A stretch of DNA of 64,000 nt. Origin: Pyrinomonadaceae bacterium. Lineage in GTDB: Bacteria > Acidobacteriota > Blastocatellia > Pyrinomonadales > Pyrinomonadaceae. The position numbers were made by a program, and so were the translations under genes. This document shows, one piece after another, positions 17,510-26,976 of this stretch. Where the stretch lies: positions 114,446 to 178,445 of the forward strand of contig JAHCHG010000010.1 of NCBI GenBank assembly GCA_026129865.1, read 5' to 3'. Numbering within the stretch: the first letter of the stretch is position 1; every line of letters begins with the position of its first letter. The notes under the pieces were generated by a model, which was not told the DNA's origin, did no database searches, and saw nothing but the letters and a program-made list of their open reading frames with translations.

Positions 17510-19429
17510 ATGCTTTTCAGACTTTCAGATGTTCAAAAATCATACGGCGGAACTGAAATTCTCCGCGGCGTTTCTTTCCAGATCAATCCTGACGAAAAAG
17601 TCGGTCTTGTCGGAAGAAACGGCGCGGGAAAAACTACCGTTTTCCGAATGATCACCGAAGAAGAATCGCCGGATTCAGGCGATGTTTTTAAAACGAGCGG
17701 TTTGAAAATCGGACTTCTTGAACAGCACGTTGACTTTACGGAAGGCGAAACGGTTCATACCGCTGCGCTTTCCGCTTTCAAAAAACTTCATGACATCGAA
17801 GCCGAAATGCGCCGGCTCGAACACGAAATGGCGGAAAATGTTACGGATGAGATCCTGGAAGAATACGCCGAGCTGCAGTCTGAATTTGAACACGAAGACG
17901 GTTTTACATATACGGCAAAAGCCGAAGCGATTTTGCTCGGCTTAGGTTTTGACAAAGAAAAATGGGATTTGCGAACCGAAACCCTTTCAGGCGGACAGAA
18001 GAATCGTCTCGGTTTAGCACGGCTTCTTCTTTCAAATCCCGATATCTTATTACTCGATGAGCCGACAAACCATGTGGATGTTGACGCAGTTGAATGGCTC
18101 GAAAATTTTCTGCAAACTTTTGAAAAAGCGTACATAATTATCAGCCACGACCGCTATTTTCTTGACCGAACCTGCAAACGAATCATCGAGATCGAAGCCG
18201 GAAAAGCCGTAACTTACGTCGGAAATTATTCAAAATTCTTGGTCGAACGCGAGCTTCGCCGCGAGCAGCAGCAGAGAGAATTTGAAAATCAACAGGCGTT
18301 TATCAATAAAACGCAGGAATTTATCCGCAAAAATCTCGCCGGACAGAAGACAAAACAGGCAAAATCGCGCCGGACGATGCTTGAAAAAATTGATCGCGTC
18401 GAAGCAGTAATTGCCGACAAAGCAAGCGGAAATTTCAAAGTCAAAAAGGTGGAACGAGCGGGCGGAAATGTTTTGTCGGTCGAAGATCTGAAGATCGGTT
18501 ACGGCGAAAAGGTTTTGGCAAAAGACATAAATTTCACGCTTCACCGCGGCGAGTGTCTTGGAATTATAGGCGGAAACGGCACCGGAAAAACGACTTTTTT
18601 GAAAACGATTTTAGGACAAATCCGCGAACTTTCCGGCAAAATGATCTGGGGCACAAAAACCGAGATCGGTTATTATTCGCAGCAACTCGAGGATTTGGAA
18701 GACCGCAACGAAATAATCAGCGAACTGCGCCGCGTCGCACCGATGGCAGAAAATGGCGAGTTGCGTTCGTTTTTGGCAAGATTTCTATTTTTCGGCGAAG
18801 ACGTTTTCAAACTCGTTTCCGCGCTTTCCGGCGGCGAAAAGGGAAGACTCGCGTTGGCAAAATTAATCTATTCAAATGTCAACGTTCTCGCTCTCGATGA
18901 GCCGACGAATCATCTCGACATTCCTTCACGCGAGGCTTTGGAAGAAGCGCTGCAAACTTATCAGGGAACGATTCTTACCGTTAGCCACGACCGATATTTT
19001 CTCGATCAGATCGCGACGCAGATCCTATCTTTTGAAGATAATCAAAAGGTAGAAATTTTTAACGGAAACTATTCCGAATTTCACGATTGGAAGGAAAAAG
19101 TTCAAAGTTCAAAGTTTCAGGTTCAAAGTCAAAACGGCGTTAAATCAAATGAAAATGAAGAAATAATCCCACCGCAAAAATCTAAAAATCAACTTTCGAA
19201 AAGCGAACAGCAAAAGATCGAAAAGCGGATAAAAGAAATTGAGAAGGAAATTCCGATTGAAGAAGAAAACCTCAAGAAAATCGGCATTAAACTAAATTCC
19301 CCTGAAATAATTGCAGACCATTTAGAATTTCAAAATTACACGGAACAATATCAAATATCGGAAGCAAAAATTCAGAATTTATACGATGAGTGGGAATCAT
19401 TGGAGCGCGGACGGCTCGTCCGCGAGTAA
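17510..19429 (+). CDS. ABC-F family ATPase (ribosome-associated)
   Basis: 639 residues, no membrane segment. Two ABC domains: first Walker A GRNGAGKTT, signature LSGGQKNR and Walker B LLLDEPTNHVD; second Walker A GGNGTGKTT, LSGGEKGR and LALDEPTNHLD. A charged linker between the domains (QQREFENQQAFINKTQEF) is the P-site tRNA interaction motif region, and a C-terminal coiled coil ends the protein. Such proteins (EttA/Uup/YdiF types) act on stalled ribosomes. Two oddities: a short GTTCAAA-type repeat is translated at about residues 531-541, and the last residues (ERGRLVRE) come from a REP hairpin that also supplies the region just before the stop. Confidence 0.93.
   Translation: MLFRLSDVQKSYGGTEILRGVSFQINPDEKVGLVGRNGAGKTTVFRMITEEESPDSGDVFKTSGLKIGLLEQHVDFTEGETVHTAALSAFKKLHDIEAEMRRLEHEMAENVTDEILEEYAELQSEFEHEDGFTYTAKAEAILLGLGFDKEKWDLRTETLSGGQKNRLGLARLLLSNPDILLLDEPTNHVDVDAVEWLENFLQTFEKAYIIISHDRYFLDRTCKRIIEIEAGKAVTYVGNYSKFLVERELRREQQQREFENQQAFINKTQEFIRKNLAGQKTKQAKSRRTMLEKIDRVEAVIADKASGNFKVKKVERAGGNVLSVEDLKIGYGEKVLAKDINFTLHRGECLGIIGGNGTGKTTFLKTILGQIRELSGKMIWGTKTEIGYYSQQLEDLEDRNEIISELRRVAPMAENGELRSFLARFLFFGEDVFKLVSALSGGEKGRLALAKLIYSNVNVLALDEPTNHLDIPSREALEEALQTYQGTILTVSHDRYFLDQIATQILSFEDNQKVEIFNGNYSEFHDWKEKVQSSKFQVQSQNGVKSNENEEIIPPQKSKNQLSKSEQQKIEKRIKEIEKEIPIEEENLKKIGIKLNSPEIIADHLEFQNYTEQYQISEAKIQNLYDEWESLERGRLVRE
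19099..19132 (+). repeat. GTTCAAA-type short tandem repeat inside the ABC-F gene
   Basis: Four imperfect copies of a 7-10 bp unit (GTTCAAA, GTTCAAA, GTTTCAG, GTTCAAA) sit in the linker before the C-terminal coiled coil and are translated as VQSSKFQVQS. The frame is kept open. Confidence 0.7.
19402..19424 (+). repeat. REP hairpin, left copy (GGAG type)
   Basis: GGAG at 19402-19405 is followed by a perfect 8-bp stem CGCGGACG / CGTCCGCG with loop GCT. GTAG/GGAG tetranucleotide plus hairpin is the recognition unit of REP-associated tyrosine transposases. It overlaps the 3' end of the ABC-F gene. An exact inverted copy lies at 20115-20137; the shared block ATTGGAG plus stem is 26 bp. Confidence 0.85.
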
Positions 19430-19440
19430 ATAATAAAAAT

Positions 19441-20067
19441 GTGTTAAACCAAAACGATAAGAATCAACTCAGAGGTTGGCACAGTCGAGGTTATTTGCCG
19501 CACTTCGACGGCGGAGAGATTTTGCAGTTTATCACGCTGCATTTAGGCGACGCATTGCCGTTAAAAGTTTTAGAGCGTTGGAAATCCGAACTCGAACACG
19601 AAAAAGATGATGAAAGGAAGAAAATTCTCTTTTGGCGTGCTGAAAAGTTTGCAGATCAAGGTATTGGTGAATGTTTTTTAGGTAGAGAAGAAATTGCCGC
19701 GCAAGTTCAGGAATCGCTGATTTTCCATCATTTGAAAAGATACAAACTTATTTCGTGGGTGATTATGCCGAATCACGCACATTTTCTAATAAAGCCGATG
19801 AATAATCTTTCGCTGTCGGTCATAATGCAATGATATAAGTCTTTCACCGCGCATGAATGCAATCGGTTGCTAAACAGAAAGGGAAAATTTTGGCAGGAAG
19901 ATTATTTCGACCGTTATATCAGAAATTATGAGCATTTCGAGAAAACAATAAACTACATCGAAATGAATCCCGTAAAAGCAAATCTTTGCGAAAAACCGGA
20001 AGACTGGAAATTTTCAAGTGCGGCATGCGATTGGAGCGCGGAACCTTCCTCGTCCGCGTCGGGATAG
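19441..20067 (+). pseudogene. REP-associated tyrosine transposase (RAYT), interrupted by one in-frame TGA
   Basis: A GTG at 19441 opens a frame of about 208 codons with RAYT features: RGWHSRGYLPHFD start, the HUH metal motif in MPNHAHFLIKP, and the conserved C-terminal part KGKFWQEDYFDRYIRN...YIEMNPVKANL. The frame is broken only by TGA at 19831-19833, in a conserved region between SVIMQ and YKSFTAHE; the frame then continues intact. A TGG to TGA change is the simplest explanation. RAYTs mobilise or process REP hairpins; here three REP units surround or overlap the gene. The C-terminal residues (SAEPSSSASG) are encoded by a REP unit. Confidence 0.88.
20033..20058 (+). repeat. REP hairpin, internal variant at the 3' end of the RAYT gene
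   Basis: GGAG followed by CGCGGA, a 10-nt loop and TCCGCG. It has the same head (GGAGCGCGGA) as the outer copies but a different loop, so it is a diverged or second REP class. It encodes the last residues of the RAYT frame. Confidence 0.7.
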
Positions 20068-20114
20068 CGAAAAACTGAAGATTTGCAGGAAAATTAGATT
20101 TTTTTAATGATACG

Positions 20115-20137
20115 CGCGGACGAGCCGTCCGCGCTCC
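20115..20137 (-). repeat. REP hairpin, right copy (inverted)
   Basis: On the minus strand this reads GGAG plus stem CGCGGACG-GCT-CGTCCGCG, identical to the left copy. It begins three bases after the guaB stop codon, so it can also serve as a 3' end structure for guaB. Confidence 0.85.
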
Positions 20138-20140
20138 AAT

Positions 20141-21619
<1,479 letters not shown>

Positions 21620-21626
21620 TTATTAA

Positions 21627-21655
21627 ACAAAAAAGCCCGCAGAAATTTTGCGGGC
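21627..21655 (-). terminator. intrinsic terminator after the RodZ-like gene
   Basis: Minus strand GCCCGCA, 7-nt loop, TGCGGGC, then TTTTTTG. It sits just upstream of guaB, so it separates the two minus-strand genes. Confidence 0.85.
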
Positions 21656-21718
21656 GCTGTTATCTCCAAGTTTTTGATAAGGAAACCATTTCAATTCCAA
21701 CAGAAAGAACTTCTTCAT

Positions 21719-22582
21719 TTAGTTTACCGGCGAATTTACATTTGAATTCGTGTTGCCTTCAACGGGAACTTGACACTCTATTTTTCCCGCTTCGAGGATC
21801 TTTACCAGGTTTTGCTTTGTTAAATTTAGATCGATCGCCTGCCGATTGGGATTTTCAGGATTCTGCGGCAGCGCTATCTGTTTACCGTTAACAACCATCT
21901 GCACATTTGCCGATTGATATTTTGAATAACTTATTTCCGCCGATTCATTTGCGGTAAATGACAGCGAAGCGTCCGGCGAAACTAACTGACTTCTCTTTTC
22001 ACCGTCCATCGTGTAAGTAACCGAAACATTTTCGCTGACGGCTTTTATTTCCACAGCTATCTTATCCGGAATCGCAACAGGTGTTGAATCTGAAGAATTG
22101 GTTTCATTAGATAACGAAGTGTTCGAGTTATCCTGGGTTTTTGCCGGTTCCGGGGTCGGCGAAGCTTCCGTTGCTGCACCGGAGCTTTCCCCGTAATACT
22201 TGGCAAATGTGTACGCGCCCCAAGAGATCAGTCCCAAAATAACGACCGCGAAAACGATCGTCAGAAAGCTTGAAGAATTGCTCCGGTCGTCGGTCAAAAC
22301 CTCCGGACGATAGACCTTTGAATCGTCGTCGGCATTATTATCCTGACTTGCGATCAGCCGCGCATAATCGGAAAGCGCTTCCTGTTCGTCTAAACCAACA
22401 TATTTAGCGTACGATTTAACGAATCCTTTATTAAAAATTCCGCCCGGCAGCGCACGGTAATCGTCGGCTTCTATCCCTTCGAGATATAACGAAGAAATAC
22501 GAGTCTGTTCCGCAACTTCGCTGATGCTGATACCGCGATCTTCTCGCGCCTGCCGCAGTTTTTCGCCTAATGAATTTGCCAT
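21719..22582 (-). CDS. RodZ-like helix-turn-helix membrane protein (DUF4115 type)
   Basis: 287 residues. Residues 1-75 are the RodZ-type HTH_25 domain (GEKLRQAREDRGISISEVAEQTRI, split here as GEKLRQAREDRG and ISISEVAEQTRI; then FNKGFVKSYAKYVGLD). One membrane helix lies at about 105-125, followed by a Ser/Thr/Pro-rich linker and a C-terminal periplasmic beta domain of the DUF4115 type, ending in an Asn-rich tail. RodZ links the MreB cytoskeleton to the cell-wall elongation machinery. No mreB is nearby, so the shape role rests on family resemblance only. Confidence 0.83.
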   Translation of the reverse strand: MANSLGEKLRQAREDRGISISEVAEQTRISSLYLEGIEADDYRALPGGIFNKGFVKSYAKYVGLDEQEALSDYARLIASQDNNADDDSKVYRPEVLTDDRSNSSSFLTIVFAVVILGLISWGAYTFAKYYGESSGAATEASPTPEPAKTQDNSNTSLSNETNSSDSTPVAIPDKIAVEIKAVSENVSVTYTMDGEKRSQLVSPDASLSFTANESAEISYSKYQSANVQMVVNGKQIALPQNPENPNRQAIDLNLTKQNLVKILEAGKIECQVPVEGNTNSNVNSPVN

Positions 22583-22800
22583 TAAAGAAATAAAAAATAA
22601 GTAAAAGAAGGACTCAAGGGCTCCAAAGGTCTAATTGAAAAATATAACGTCCGTAATCAGTCGATGTCAATTCATTCACACGGTTTTATATGGGGCAAAG
22701 ACCGCTTGATAATTAGATAATTCGCGTGATACGTTTAGGTTTTCGTTTTCTAATGTACTACAATTTCCAATACTAATTTAACACAAGTGAGGATTAACGA

Positions 22801-23193
22801 ATGGCTCTCGAAGCACTCGGAATGGTCGAAACAAAAGGTTTTGTCGGAGCTGTAGAAGCGGCTGACGCAATGGTCAAAGCGGCAAATGTCGAATTGATCG
22901 GGAAAGAATATATCGGCGCGGGTTACGTCACGGTTTTTGTTCGCGGAGATGTCGGCGCGGTAAAGGCGGCAACGGATGCCGGCGCGGCTGCCGCCCGTCG
23001 TGTCGGAGAATTGATCAGCGTTCATGTAATTCCGCGTCCGCACGGTGAGGTCGAACGCGTTCTTCCGAAAGGTGTCGGTTACAGTCCGGATGAAAAATCG
23101 CTGCAGGGCGGAAATCGCGGACAGCTTGGGTCGGGCAGTGCCGGCTCGGACACCAGCGATGCAAAGCAGAGCAGTAAGTCTAAATCAAAGTAA
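22801..23193 (+). CDS. BMC-domain shell protein (hexamer-forming), copy 1
   Basis: 130 residues. The first 90 are a canonical single BMC domain ([20 protein letters not shown], then [16 protein letters not shown] and [13 protein letters not shown]), like EutM, PduA and CcmK. Such hexamers tile the facets of bacterial microcompartments, and the central pore passes metabolites. The remaining 40 residues are a Gly/Ser/Lys-rich tail, unusual for EutM/PduA and possibly exposed on the shell face. GAGGATTAACG precedes the ATG. It is the first gene of a four-gene BMC locus ending at a bidirectional terminator. Confidence 0.95.
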   Translation: MALEALGMVETKGFVGAVEAADAMVKAANVELIGKEYIGAGYVTVFVRGDVGAVKAATDAGAAAARRVGELISVHVIPRPHGEVERVLPKGVGYSPDEKSLQGGNRGQLGSGSAGSDTSDAKQSSKSKSK

Positions 23194-23220
23194 ATACTTC
23201 GTTTAATCTTCTAGTTTGCT

Positions 23221-24987
23221 ATGACCGATAAGGACCTGATCTCGCAGCAGGAAGCGCGCGACGCGGTTGAATCCGCGCACCTCGCATGGACGGCTGTCGC
23301 AAAATTTGACCAGGAAAAAATTGATGAAATTTGTGAAGCGATGGCAGAGGCGGCGCTTCACGAATCGCTGCGTCTCGGTCAAATGGCGAATGAGGAAACC
23401 GGATTCGGTGTCGCCGAAGACAAACGGGAAAAGAACCGATTCGCGGCGGAAGATGTCTGGAAATATTTCCGCGGCTTGAAAACTGTCGGCGTCGTCAGCG
23501 AGACGGAGAGCATCGTTGAAATCGCCAGTCCGCGCGGCGTTGTTGCGGCGATCATTCCTTCGACAAACCCGACGTCGACTGCGATCTTCAAGATCATCAT
23601 TTCAATAAAATCGCGAAATTCCATCGTGCTTTCGCCTCATCCGTCAGCCGCGAGATCGATCGGCGAAACCGCCCGCGTTATGCGCGATGCCGGTGTCGCA
23701 AAAGGTCTTCCGCCGGATGCGATCTGCTTTTTGACAAATTCGACGCTCGAAGGAACCGAAACGCTGATGAAGCACAAGAAGACCGCCGTTATTCTTGCAA
23801 CCGGCGGAACCGGTTTGGTACGTGCGGCGTATTCGTCGGGCAAACCGGCATTTGGAGTTGGTCCCGGCAATGTTCCGGTGTTTGTTGAACGCAGCGCGAA
23901 TATTGAAAAAGCTGTGAGCGACATTTTGACGGGAACCTGTTTTGATAACGGCACGATCTGCGCTTCCGAGCAATCGGTTGTCGTTGACGAACCGGTCGTT
24001 GATGAAGTTCGCAGGCAGTTTTCGGCGCAAGGCGGGCATTTTCTCAATGAAGCCGAAGCCGAAGCGGTCGCCAAAGTACTTTTAACGCCGCAGCGAATTT
24101 TGAATTCGAAGATCGTTGGCAAATCAGCAGAATATATCGCGAATCTTGCGGGAATTTCAGTCCCGAACGGAACCAGATGCCTGCTGGCGGATTGTGCCGG
24201 GGTCGGTCGCGATTTTCCGTGGTCTGTCGAAAAGCTTTCGCCGACGCTTGCTTTTTTTGTCGTAAACGGAGTTGATCAAGGTGCTCAGCGGTGTCTTGAA
24301 ATTCTGCAGTTCGGCGGAATGGGACATACGGCGGGAATGCACACGAGCTCGCGCGACGCCGCGATCGAATACGGCGGAAAAATGCCCGCATCGCGTATCG
24401 TTATAAATTCGCCGACAACGCACGGTGCGATCGGTTTTTCTACCGATCTTGCACCGTCAATGACGCTGGGCTGCGGTTCGTGGGGCGGCAACGTTACTTC
24501 GGACAATGTCTCCCCGATCCATTTGATGGACATAAAGCGCGTAGCGTTTGAGACGAAACCGGTTTCGCGAAATGCGCCGGGAACGGATTCGATCTTCAAA
24601 GTTAAAAAATCATCGCAGGTTGAATCGAGATCGCTCGAAAACACTCCGTCAAAACGAGAAAAGATCGCTGCTATCGTTGACAAATTCTTAAGACAAAAAT
24701 TGAGTGAAAACGAGACGAAGCAAGATATCAGTAAAAAAAACGTTTCGGGATCGGATGAATCGAACGAAAAACGAGCGGCATCGCCGGTGAAAACGATCAT
24801 TCATGAGCTGAACCCTGCCGGAATGTCCGGTAACAGCAGTAACAAAACCGTGCTTGATTTTGTCAGTGAAGAAGATGTTCGCCGCGCGGTCGCGAACGGC
24901 GAAAAGATATACATTTCGGCGAAGACGATATTGACTCCTTCCGCCCGTGATCTGGGCGAGGAAAAAGATGTTTTTGCCAAAGTTTAG
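23221..24987 (+). CDS. BMC-associated acylating aldehyde dehydrogenase (EutE/PduP-like) with extended C-terminus
   Basis: 588 residues, about 100 longer than EutE/PduP. The core has the nicotinamide cofactor region ([14 protein letters not shown]), [18 protein letters not shown] and the catalytic Cys247 in [11 protein letters not shown]. The expected reaction is aldehyde plus CoA plus NAD to acyl-CoA. After the core come a charged linker, an amphipathic helix at about residues 478-497 ([17 protein letters not shown]) that looks like a BMC encapsulation peptide, a second linker, and a final module (about 545-580, [20 protein letters not shown], then [13 protein letters not shown]) resembling the start of EutQ. 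The gene starts 27 bp after shell gene 1. The aldehyde substrate cannot be told from sequence. Confidence 0.92.
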   Translation: MTDKDLISQQEARDAVESAHLAWTAVAKFDQEKIDEICEAMAEAALHESLRLGQMANEETGFGVAEDKREKNRFAAEDVWKYFRGLKTVGVVSETESIVEIASPRGVVAAIIPSTNPTSTAIFKIIISIKSRNSIVLSPHPSAARSIGETARVMRDAGVAKGLPPDAICFLTNSTLEGTETLMKHKKTAVILATGGTGLVRAAYSSGKPAFGVGPGNVPVFVERSANIEKAVSDILTGTCFDNGTICASEQSVVVDEPVVDEVRRQFSAQGGHFLNEAEAEAVAKVLLTPQRILNSKIVGKSAEYIANLAGISVPNGTRCLLADCAGVGRDFPWSVEKLSPTLAFFVVNGVDQGAQRCLEILQFGGMGHTAGMHTSSRDAAIEYGGKMPASRIVINSPTTHGAIGFSTDLAPSMTLGCGSWGGNVTSDNVSPIHLMDIKRVAFETKPVSRNAPGTDSIFKVKKSSQVESRSLENTPSKREKIAAIVDKFLRQKLSENETKQDISKKNVSGSDESNEKRAASPVKTIIHELNPAGMSGNSSNKTVLDFVSEEDVRRAVANGEKIYISAKTILTPSARDLGEEKDVFAKV

Positions 24988-25029
24988 GTCGCGCAAGCGC
25001 TATATAAAGTCTTTACAGTAATTTTTGTA

Positions 25030-25476
25030 ATGTCAGGAACAGCAGTTCAACAAGATATTTGCGGCGCTTGCGGCACTGAGATTCGCGATCAGGCGCTTTT
25101 CTGTTATCACTGCGGCGAATCGGTAGAAGCGATCGATCAGCCGATTCCGATGCCGGAGGCAGCGCCGAAACTAAAAAAAGGGAAAAATCCGCCGAAATCG
25201 AGACGGAGCGCTGCCGTATCGCTGGTCGAATCCGAAGAAAGCCTGGACGATTCGCAAGAGCCTACGACCGCTGAAACGGATAAAAACGGTAAACGCGAAC
25301 TGAACTTGCGCTCAGCCGCGTCCCTTAGAAACAAGGCGCGACGGGTTGAAGCCAAGAAGGTCGAGATCTATTGGGAAGAACACGAAAGCGCTCCAAACAC
25401 CTGGTTTGTCGTAGTTTCGCTTTTGATCGTACTTTTCGCGGTCGTCATTTTTGTTATCGCAATGTATCTGAAATAG
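25030..25476 (+). CDS. zinc-ribbon protein with C-terminal membrane anchor, inside the BMC locus
   Basis: 148 residues. N-terminal zinc ribbon with C11-x2-C14 and C25-x2-C28, a basic and acidic disordered middle, and one hydrophobic helix at about residues 124-147 that ends at the C-terminus (tail anchor). It lies between the aldehyde dehydrogenase and the second shell gene, 15 bp from the latter, so it is very probably cotranscribed with them. No known BMC role can be assigned; it could tether or regulate the compartment, or be unrelated. Confidence 0.78.
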   Translation: MSGTAVQQDICGACGTEIRDQALFCYHCGESVEAIDQPIPMPEAAPKLKKGKNPPKSRRSAAVSLVESEESLDDSQEPTTAETDKNGKRELNLRSAASLRNKARRVEAKKVEIYWEEHESAPNTWFVVVSLLIVLFAVVIFVIAMYLK

Positions 25477-25491
25477 GGTGGACATTAAATT

Positions 25492-25812
25492 ATGGAAGCG
25501 CTTGGAATGGTTGAATGTTTTGGCTTGGTCGCAATGATCGAAGCTGCCGATACAATGGTCAAAACGGCAAATGTGGAACTAGTCGGTTACGAGCGCATAG
25601 ACGCAGGCTTGGTTACAGCCATCGTTCGCGGCGAGGTCGGAGCGGTTAAAGCTGCGGTCGACGCGGGAGCCGCCGCGGCAAGAAAGATCGGAACCGTAAC
25701 GGCTGTCCATGTAATTCCGCGACCGCACAGTGAAGTCGAGGACGGTATTCCGGTCGTGAAAACCGGCGAAACCTTTAGGAAAAAGATCTCGGGATCAGTT
25801 AACGGCAAATAA
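25492..25812 (+). CDS. BMC-domain shell protein (hexamer-forming), copy 2
   Basis: 106 residues, a single BMC domain ([20 protein letters not shown], then [20 protein letters not shown] and [13 protein letters not shown]) with a short basic tail. It is a clear paralog of the protein at 22801 but without the long Gly/Ser tail. The sequence GGGTGG precedes the ATG. Together the two give the facets of a mixed shell; no pentamer (EutN/CcmL type) vertex gene is in the window. Confidence 0.95.
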   Translation: MEALGMVECFGLVAMIEAADTMVKTANVELVGYERIDAGLVTAIVRGEVGAVKAAVDAGAAAARKIGTVTAVHVIPRPHSEVEDGIPVVKTGETFRKKISGSVNGK

Positions 25813-25841
25813 TAAAAGCGGTCATTGCGACCGCTTTTATT
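25811..25841. terminator. bidirectional terminator between the BMC locus and the VWFA genes
   Basis: AATAAAAGCGGTC, loop ATTGC, and GACCGCTTTTATT form a perfect 13-bp stem with A/T flanks in both directions. It serves the convergent shell gene and VWFA gene. Confidence 0.93.
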
Positions 25842-25858
25842 ATTAAAACCTTGAAAGT

Positions 25859-26947
25859 TTACTGCCCCTTTGATTTTCTTACAGGAGTTTGAAAACTCGG
25901 TGCGCTGCCGTCAGGGACAGCTTTTCTTCCGGATCTTGTGATCGCTATACGTTTTTCGTTCTTCGGACCATCAGAGACGACTACACGAATGTTTCGATAG
26001 GAACCGTCGTTGTCGCTGTTCGTAGGAATATATCCGATCGAATATTGGGTTCGCAGTTCGCTCGCGATATCTTTCGCAATCGTCGGCAACTCATTTAAAC
26101 TGTTGGGAAAATAAACTTTACCGCCCGTTTCTTTAACGATCCTTTCAAGAAAAGCCTTTGCTTTGCCCTGCGGACTCTTGCTGATAAATCCGCCTTCCTT
26201 ATCAAGCTCATTTACAAATCCGACAGCGTAAATCTGCACGTCCGATTCACGGAGCAACTCGAAAAGCTGCTCTTCCGAGTAATAACTGTCGCGATCTTCA
26301 CCATCGGAAACAAGTATCAAAGCCTTTCGTTTTCGATCATCGCCTTCTTCATAATTTTGAACGCGTTCCGCGGCTAGATAAACGGCATCTATGATCGCGG
26401 TTTTCCCGCCTTCGACATAAAGATTGTCTAGCGCATCTTCCAGTTCGACTCGGTCGTCGGTAAAATCGCGTTCGATCGTGATCTTATCGCGGCTGACAAA
26501 TCTGACGATGCTTGTTTCGTCGTCCGGACGATTTGTTCCGATTATGATCTTGCCGGCTTCGATAACTTTTTCAAGCTGCTGCCGCATCGACCCGGAATTA
26601 TCCAAAACCAGTGAATAATTGGTCGGGACTTCTTCCCTGGCAAAAAATTCTATTGGCTGAAGTACGCTTTCTTCGTAAACCTTAAAATCGTTTTGCGAAA
26701 GAGTGTTGATCGGACGATTATTGCGGTCGATAACGCGGACGTTCAAATTGACGACCTCGGCTTTAATAATAAGCGGTGTGTCATCAACAATTATCGGCGG
26801 AGGCGGTTCTTCCTCGACCGGCGGTGTAGGAGATTTTAAAACGCGCTGACGATCATTCGTCTGCGCATTTGTTGTTGAAAAATACGCGGTGAAAGATCCA
26901 AACGCAAGAAAAACCAAGGACAAAACCAAAAGTAAACTTCTTTTCAT
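25859..26947 (-). CDS. secreted VWFA-related domain protein, copy 1
   Basis: 362 residues from ATG at 26947, preceded by GGGAG 5 bp upstream; a TTG 12 bp earlier is possible but overlaps that site. Signal peptide (MKRSLLLVLSLVFLAFGS) ends near TTNAQ. A Pro-rich segment and a short beta region (VVNLNVRVIDRNNRPI) precede a von Willebrand A domain from about residue 110 with the MIDAS motif DNSGS and a later SDGED. The C-terminal YSIGYIPTN motif is typical of the acidobacterial VWFA-related family. Its function is unknown; metal-dependent protein binding outside the cytoplasm is likely. Confidence 0.88.
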   Translation of the reverse strand: MKRSLLLVLSLVFLAFGSFTAYFSTTNAQTNDRQRVLKSPTPPVEEEPPPPIIVDDTPLIIKAEVVNLNVRVIDRNNRPINTLSQNDFKVYEESVLQPIEFFAREEVPTNYSLVLDNSGSMRQQLEKVIEAGKIIIGTNRPDDETSIVRFVSRDKITIERDFTDDRVELEDALDNLYVEGGKTAIIDAVYLAAERVQNYEEGDDRKRKALILVSDGEDRDSYYSEEQLFELLRESDVQIYAVGFVNELDKEGGFISKSPQGKAKAFLERIVKETGGKVYFPNSLNELPTIAKDIASELRTQYSIGYIPTNSDNDGSYRNIRVVVSDGPKNEKRIAITRSGRKAVPDGSAPSFQTPVRKSKGQ

Positions 26948-26976
26948 CAATTCTCCCAAATTCGAACGAATAAATT

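Noticed and set aside
19831..19833. Selenocysteine or other recoding at the TGA in the RAYT gene
   Set aside because: No SECIS-like structure is seen directly downstream and transposases of this family have no Cys/Sec at that point; a point mutation is simpler.
22801..25812. Complete ethanolamine or propanediol utilisation metabolosome
   Set aside because: Signature enzymes, pentamer vertices and the acyltransferase are missing; only shell and aldehyde dehydrogenase genes can be supported.
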